Shown here: positions 59,757 to 64,000 of the stretch, piece by piece
Position numbering within the stretch: position 1 is the stretch's first letter
How the letters are laid out: every line of letters begins with the position of its first letter
Assembly: GCA_963676655.2 (NCBI GenBank)
Contig: CAXXKX010000002.1
Coordinates: forward strand, 1,054,001 to 1,118,000
Source: G963676655 sp963676655
GTDB lineage: Bacteria; Verrucomicrobiota; Lentisphaeria; Victivallales; Victivallaceae
DNA length: 64,000 nucleotides
Direction of reading: 5' to 3'
Translations under genes and position numbers: made by a program
Notes under the pieces: generated by a model
Database searches by the model: none
What the model was told of the DNA's origin: nothing
Seen by the model: the letters and a program-made list of their open reading frames with translations, nothing else

Positions 59757-61733
59757 TTATGGAGTGGGATTGTCGGTTTCTATCATCAGTTCCGGTTTGT
59801 CGGCGGCAATAACCGGCAGCAGGGGAACCGGGATTTTCAGCATGACATCTTCAACCGCTTTGTCGAAAACTATACTGCCGTAGCGAGGTTTGTCAGATTC
59901 CTTACATGATATTTTAAACTTGCGCGGCGCTGATATACTTGTTGCCGTTGCCACTTGGGTTTTTCCGATGTAAACTGTCGCGTTAACTGTTTCCGAACCC
60001 TGGCCGCCAACCTCAATTGTGAACTCGTTTATTCCGGCCGGGATGCCGAAGTAAACCCGGCCCGCCGGTCGGTACAACGCCAGATAGTTATTTTTCGGCA
60101 GCATTATGCTGTACGGGACATTGCTTGACTGAATACTGAGTTTATTTCCTTTAGGATGACCGGTAACGGTATAAACTCCCGGTTCCGCCGCTTTGAATGA
60201 ATATTGGTTCGCGGCATTCTGACATTTCGCATCCGGTAAAGTTGTTTTTTGACCCGACGGTGTGGTCAGTGTTACTTTCATCGGCAGAGTTTTATAGCGC
60301 CGGGATACCTGTTGCAGCAGCAGATTAAATTTAACTTCCTGCCCCTTGGTCGCGGCCAGCAGGAAGGTGGTGTCCTGGCGCATGATCAATCGGGGTTGAC
60401 TTTTGCGGCGAGGTTTAAGCTTATAGCCGCCGGAGGGCAGCAATGTTGCCAGTTTGACGTCGGCAGTCTTCGCCAGGTTGGGTTTGTTCATTTCATGTTT
60501 GACGACATAAGCGGCCATATCGACTTCTTGCCCGTTGTACTTTACTGTTCCGGTAATTTTTTCGGCGACCGGTTTGCCGGCCAGATTGCTCATTTGCATG
60601 AGAGGACGTTTTTGTGAGTCAACCACTGATGTATTGATAAACTCGGCCGCGCCGATATTTTTGACGGTCCCGGGTGACAGGTGCAGCATGATCGGGGAAC
60701 GGCCCGGCTGCTTTGCTCCGGTATTTATCAGCTTGCAGTTCTCAAAGATTGCTTTGAATCCGTCGCTGTAGAAATCTTTAAGTTCGATGCCGGAGTCGGC
60801 AGTGTTTTCGATCCGGCAGTCGATAAATTTGATGAAGCCTTCAGCCGGATTGTTGATTTTGCGGCTCGCAACCGGCTTGCCCAGCAATATACCTTTGCCG
60901 CCGCCCTTTATGGTGCAATTTTTGACTGTGATCGAAAGCGGCTCAGAGGTGTTTTGAATCTTGACATAAGCCAGAAATCCATAATTCTTGTTTCCCTGCA
61001 TGGTGCAGTCTTCAAGCAGGCAGTTAACCAGACGCTGGCTGCCGTTGTTCGGCTCGAAGTCAATTCCGGCCATTGGGGAAGTCCCGTTGGTATTGTTAAG
61101 CCGGCAATTTTTTATAGTCAGGTTCTCGGCGCTGATGACACTGATACCCTGGCGATGATGATCATCGATAAAGCAGTTTTTGATCTTGATATTTTTGCAG
61201 TAATTGGGCAATTTCGCATACTGCTTGCCATAGTGTTTCGCGCCTTTCCAGAATTTCAAATGAGGTTTGGAACCGATATAGATACCATCACCGCCGCTGC
61301 TGATAATGTCAAGGTTCTCGATAGTTACATTCTCACAGGATTTCAGATTAATCGCGTGACGCCATTCGGAATGTTCGTAGTTTTTAGGATTCTGATAGTC
61401 TTGCTTATTCATAACCAGCGATCCAGGCCCCCGGATGATCAGGTTCTTGCAGCCGACCGCATTCAGCAGGCAGTCGTTCAAGTGTTTATACGCGCCGGGT
61501 TTTGCTTTGAGGACGGCGTCTTTTTCTATAACCAGCTCCAGGTTGCTTCTCAATTCCAGCGGCAGGGTCAGCCAGGGCGAACCCTTTTTGCCGATAATAA
61601 TTTTAGCGGCTTTTGAGTTGATTGCCTGTTGAATTATTTTTGTTGTGTCTCCAGTGGTATTGCGTTCAAGTTTAATAACTTCCGAGGCAGTCAGGCTGCC
61701 GGACAGTAAGAGTATTGACAGATATTTGATCAT
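59757..61733 (-). CDS. Secreted right-handed beta-helix protein
   Basis: 658 residues. Signal peptide MIKYLSILLLSGSLTA, then an N-terminal beta-helix opening (TTKIIQQAINSKAAKIIIGK) and many short strand repeats of the pectate-lyase/polygalacturonase type: CKNLIIRGPGSLVM, CENVTIENLDIISSGGDGIY, CKNIKIKNCFIDDHHRQGIS, AENLTIKNCRLNNTNG, SITVKNCTIKGGGKGILLGK. After about 400 come Ig-like beta domains (VTLTTPSGQKTTLPDAKCQN). SSGGDGIYIG is a candidate catalytic loop like those of GH28-type enzymes, but the family is not certain. 37 bases after the pseudopilin gene, closed by the terminator at 59707-59742. Confidence 0.8.
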   Translation of the reverse strand: MIKYLSILLLSGSLTASEVIKLERNTTGDTTKIIQQAINSKAAKIIIGKKGSPWLTLPLELRSNLELVIEKDAVLKAKPGAYKHLNDCLLNAVGCKNLIIRGPGSLVMNKQDYQNPKNYEHSEWRHAINLKSCENVTIENLDIISSGGDGIYIGSKPHLKFWKGAKHYGKQYAKLPNYCKNIKIKNCFIDDHHRQGISVISAENLTIKNCRLNNTNGTSPMAGIDFEPNNGSQRLVNCLLEDCTMQGNKNYGFLAYVKIQNTSEPLSITVKNCTIKGGGKGILLGKPVASRKINNPAEGFIKFIDCRIENTADSGIELKDFYSDGFKAIFENCKLINTGAKQPGRSPIMLHLSPGTVKNIGAAEFINTSVVDSQKRPLMQMSNLAGKPVAEKITGTVKYNGQEVDMAAYVVKHEMNKPNLAKTADVKLATLLPSGGYKLKPRRKSQPRLIMRQDTTFLLAATKGQEVKFNLLLQQVSRRYKTLPMKVTLTTPSGQKTTLPDAKCQNAANQYSFKAAEPGVYTVTGHPKGNKLSIQSSNVPYSIMLPKNNYLALYRPAGRVYFGIPAGINEFTIEVGGQGSETVNATVYIGKTQVATATSISAPRKFKISCKESDKPRYGSIVFDKAVEDVMLKIPVPLLPVIAADKPELMIETDNPTP

Positions 61734-61770
61734 GTTTTAAATCCTGAATAAAGGTAGTTGTCCGAGTTGA

Positions 61771-62469
61771 TTATGGATGTCCGTACCAGCGCCAGCCGGA
61801 CCATCCGAGGTCTATGTAGATATTATCCGGGTAGTCGCCGTAAAATACCCGGGTGACTTTTTTTGCCGCGGCGTGACCGTCGGTATAGATGATATTGATC
61901 GCGCTGTTGTGCCTGGCGCCGGGATAATATTTTTTATCACTTCTGGGTTTGTAATAGACATACGCGGAACCGCACATCTGGTAATCCGGACTGTCGGCAT
62001 CGAAAACTGAATCCATTGCCAGGTAAACTTCTGAATTCTTTTTCACTCGACTCTGCTTATAGGCGCTCATCCGGTCGTTCATGCCGATCCCCGTGGCGTA
62101 ATAACCGCCCCAACTGTTATACAAAGTTCTTTGGCCGTCTTTGGTGGTACTGGTTGCTCCGGTACCGGTCAGACTTGGACAGGTCAGCGGATCAACGTTC
62201 GGCAGATACTTATATTCGACGAATGCCGTGGTCCAGTTTTTGTTAGTCGTTGAGAACGGATACAACCCCATGTGCAGCGGATAGAAGCCGTCGCTGTCAT
62301 CGACATACATGTTGAACGCCAGACCGACCTGTTTCTCATTATTCAGGCATTTTATGGCCTTTGCCTTGTCCCGCGCCTGGTTCAGGGCGGGCAGCAGCAT
62401 ACTGGCGAGGATTGCGATGATCGCGATCACGACCAACAGTTCGATGAGGGTGAAAATTCGTTTTTTCAT
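61771..62469 (-). CDS. Type II pseudopilin-like protein (N-methylation leader, Lentisphaerota type)
   Basis: 232 residues. The prepilin-peptidase leader MKKRIFTLIELLVVIAIIAI, with Glu at position 5 of the mature helix, is followed by LPALNQARDKAKAIKCLNNE and a C-terminal globular domain ending IIYTDGHAAAKKVTRVF, the H-x-DG-type tail. This family is hugely expanded in Lentisphaerota and Planctomycetota. It is presumed membrane-anchored and extracytoplasmic, function unproven. ATGA overlap with the glycosidase gene before it (62466-62469), GGAG at the right distance. Confidence 0.9.
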   Translation of the reverse strand: MKKRIFTLIELLVVIAIIAILASMLLPALNQARDKAKAIKCLNNEKQVGLAFNMYVDDSDGFYPLHMGLYPFSTTNKNWTTAFVEYKYLPNVDPLTCPSLTGTGATSTTKDGQRTLYNSWGGYYATGIGMNDRMSAYKQSRVKKNSEVYLAMDSVFDADSPDYQMCGSAYVYYKPRSDKKYYPGARHNSAINIIYTDGHAAAKKVTRVFYGDYPDNIYIDLGWSGWRWYGHP

Positions 62470-64000
62470 TTTTCCATCTCCTGTGTTTGCTTGATGAATT
62501 GATTTGAAGAAATATGGTTTGAACTTCTCGAGAAAATCATATCTATATACAAGGTGGCCGACCAGCCGTAGTCGTGGAATACCTGATGAAAGGAATTCGG
62601 AATATTTTTCGCCTTGCGGAGCAGGGCCGGCGGCGGGGTTTCATCGCGGTCGTCCATAAATTCAAAGAACGTGCCGTATTCAAGATACAAGTGTTCCTGT
62701 TCGGCAATTGTTTTGTTGATGATCATATCGGCTTCCTGGTTCAGCCCGTAACGTTTGAACCCTTCGGCGATAAGGCAGTTGATATTAACCCAGACCGGCC
62801 CGCGCCACATGTCTTTTTGATAGAATTCCTCGCTTTTCCGGGATATGGATGGAATGATTAATGGAGTTCCGAATGATTCCGGGTCATTGAGGTGATCCGC
62901 CAGTTTCCGGGCCTGCAGAGGCGAGGCCGCGCCGCAAAGCAGCGGCAGAAAACCGGAACTGGCGAGGACTTCTGACTTTCTCCCCAGAGTTACGTCGTAG
63001 TCAACATAGAATTGGGCGTCTTCATCCCAAAGGTGTTCATTGATCAAACCGCAAAGTTTCTGGTAACGCTTGAGCCACATGCTGACATCTTCATCCAACC
63101 CGAGGGTTGCGGCGAATTCCGCCATGATTTCACATTCACGGGCGATAAACGAATTGAAATCAGTTGCGTCAAGCTGATCGGCGCAGTCGAAACGCGGCGA
63201 ATTATCCATGCCGCTTTCTCCGCTGCGGCAGGTTTCGTTAGCTTCGATATGCCACTCCAGCAAACCAGCTCCATCGCTGTCGCGATTTGCCAGGTCCCAT
63301 TCTATATATCCCTTCAGGGCGGGATAGCATTTTCGCAGCCATTCCGGGGCGTCTTCAACTTCCAGTACTTTCTGCACGCCGAGAGCCAGAACGGGAGGTT
63401 GAGTCATTGTGTGAATTCGATCCGGGGTCGCGTCCAGGGCGATAAAGCCGTCTTTACGCTGACAGTCAAGAACGGCGGAAATTATATCGCGCGCCATTTG
63501 CGGATCAAGATGACGCAGTCCCATGGCATGGAAAACCGAGTCCCACAACCACATCCGCTGATGCGGCCATCGGTCCGGAGTGCTCCACAGGTGCTTGATC
63601 TGGCCTTCCGGAGAACACAGCATGGTTTTCAACTGGGAACAGGCTTTATATAATGCCCGTTCTGTGTTGTCATGGATATTTTCCGGAATTTGCAGTGAAT
63701 CCAGCCAGGACTGCCGGTTGCTGATAATTTCCGGAAGTGACAAATTGATATATTCGGGTTTGAAATATTCGGTAACTCCGATCAGCGTCAGGTTATCATT
63801 TTGCATGACTGATATTGCCGGAGCAGGGTTGCTGAATTCAATATGCCCGGAGATAAGGACATGCCAGGCATCGGGCATCGCGCCTTTGATGCCGTCAATA
63901 TCAAAGAAATCTCCGCCCAGTAATATTTGTTTCGGTGCCGCGTCGGAAAATTTGATATTGCCGCGTTCGACCGGCAGTTTTATTTCAAAGCCGGTATAAT
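62466..64000 (-). CDS. GH63-like glycosidase, 5' end beyond the window
   Basis: The frame stays open from the stop at 62466 to the window edge, giving 511 codons with no start needed inside; an internal ATG at 63878 is preceded by coding-like sequence (LPVERGNIKFSDAAPKQIL, LGGDFFDIDGIKGAMPDAWH). (alpha/alpha)6 barrel landmarks: WPHQRMWLWDSVFHAMGLRH with the catalytic Asp, CQRKDGFIALDATPDRIHTM, DMWRGPVWVNINCLIAEGFK, and LEYGTFFEFMDDRDETPPPA with the catalytic-base Glu region. This is the GH63/mannosylglycerate-hydrolase type layout, acting on alpha-glucosidic or mannosidic bonds. Upstream part of the gene is missing. Confidence 0.82.
   Translation of the reverse strand, partial: YTGFEIKLPVERGNIKFSDAAPKQILLGGDFFDIDGIKGAMPDAWHVLISGHIEFSNPAPAISVMQNDNLTLIGVTEYFKPEYINLSLPEIISNRQSWLDSLQIPENIHDNTERALYKACSQLKTMLCSPEGQIKHLWSTPDRWPHQRMWLWDSVFHAMGLRHLDPQMARDIISAVLDCQRKDGFIALDATPDRIHTMTQPPVLALGVQKVLEVEDAPEWLRKCYPALKGYIEWDLANRDSDGAGLLEWHIEANETCRSGESGMDNSPRFDCADQLDATDFNSFIARECEIMAEFAATLGLDEDVSMWLKRYQKLCGLINEHLWDEDAQFYVDYDVTLGRKSEVLASSGFLPLLCGAASPLQARKLADHLNDPESFGTPLIIPSISRKSEEFYQKDMWRGPVWVNINCLIAEGFKRYGLNQEADMIINKTIAEQEHLYLEYGTFFEFMDDRDETPPPALLRKAKNIPNSFHQVFHDYGWSATLYIDMIFSRSSNHISSNQFIKQTQEMEK

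Overview
The window looks like a chromosomal segment of a Lentisphaerota bacterium (Victivallales/Oligosphaerales type, PVC superphylum). The pointers are a type II pseudopilin-like protein with the FTLIELLVVIAIIAILASML leader and a YTDGHA tail, a URO-D-type methyltransferase-like protein beside a GH2 glycosidase, a SUMF1-type domain on a membrane TPR protein, a REP-associated Y1 transposase and arrays of GCGGACGTCTCGTCCGC mini-hairpins. This is inference from gene families; there is no rRNA or other phylogenetic marker here, and I saw no tRNA and no CRISPR.

Layout. 1-570 is an array of short hairpins containing a 177-bp tandem duplication. 837-4362 is an AT-rich accessory stretch of five small unknown genes (TPR-like, membrane, secreted, ankyrin lipoprotein, lipoprotein) with a duplicated ~97-bp intergenic element before each lipoprotein. 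4808-7741 holds a membrane TPR/SUMF1 protein and a DUF2310 zinc-ribbon protein. 7887-12498 is a catabolic unit: a GH2 glycosidase overlapping a URO-D-like gene, with a divergent GntR-HTH regulator and candidate operators between them. 12572-16070 is an eroded zone: a HlyD-family pseudogene, an IS200-type transposase relic, an intact PTPS-related membrane protein and a frameshifted membrane-protein gene. 16184-20299 has a large secreted protein with a C25-like central region and CBM9-like C-terminus, two GNAT acetyltransferases (one is YpeA) and a DUF3795 protein.

20313-47341 is a 27-kb surface-polysaccharide cluster on the minus strand, nearly all genes abutting or overlapping. Read in transcription order it has a winged-helix regulator, HddA-like kinase, ColD-like PLP enzyme (Lys replaced by His), SDR epimerase/reductase, a B12-type radical SAM protein, split transketolase, HddC-like nucleotidyltransferase, GtrB-like GT2, twin membrane proteins, a second radical SAM protein, Wzx-type flippase, CgeB-like GT, membrane GT, HlpA-like GT, a third radical SAM protein, TIGR04325 methyltransferase, FdtA-like cupin, GT8-like, membrane GT, GT2, GT4 and DUF3795. 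The gene set suggests an unusual (deoxy, branched or heptose) nucleotide sugar and its assembly into a glycan. The leader carries an ops-like GGCGGAGCGTGC.

47598-52724 holds a RAYT transposase, an aldo/keto reductase with ferredoxin tail, a YkgJ-type protein, a DUF3592 membrane protein and a YqhD-type alcohol dehydrogenase. 52933-59703 is a four-gene envelope operon of unknown function (small membrane protein, 1374-aa protein with two CsgG/TolB-like segments, HEAT-repeat secreted protein, small CsgG/LpoB-like protein). It ends opposite a strong hairpin terminator serving the converging minus-strand operon 59757-64000 (GH63-like glycosidase cut by the window end, pseudopilin-like protein, secreted beta-helix protein). 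The two least explained systems are the sugar-biosynthesis section of the polysaccharide cluster and the 52933-59703 operon.
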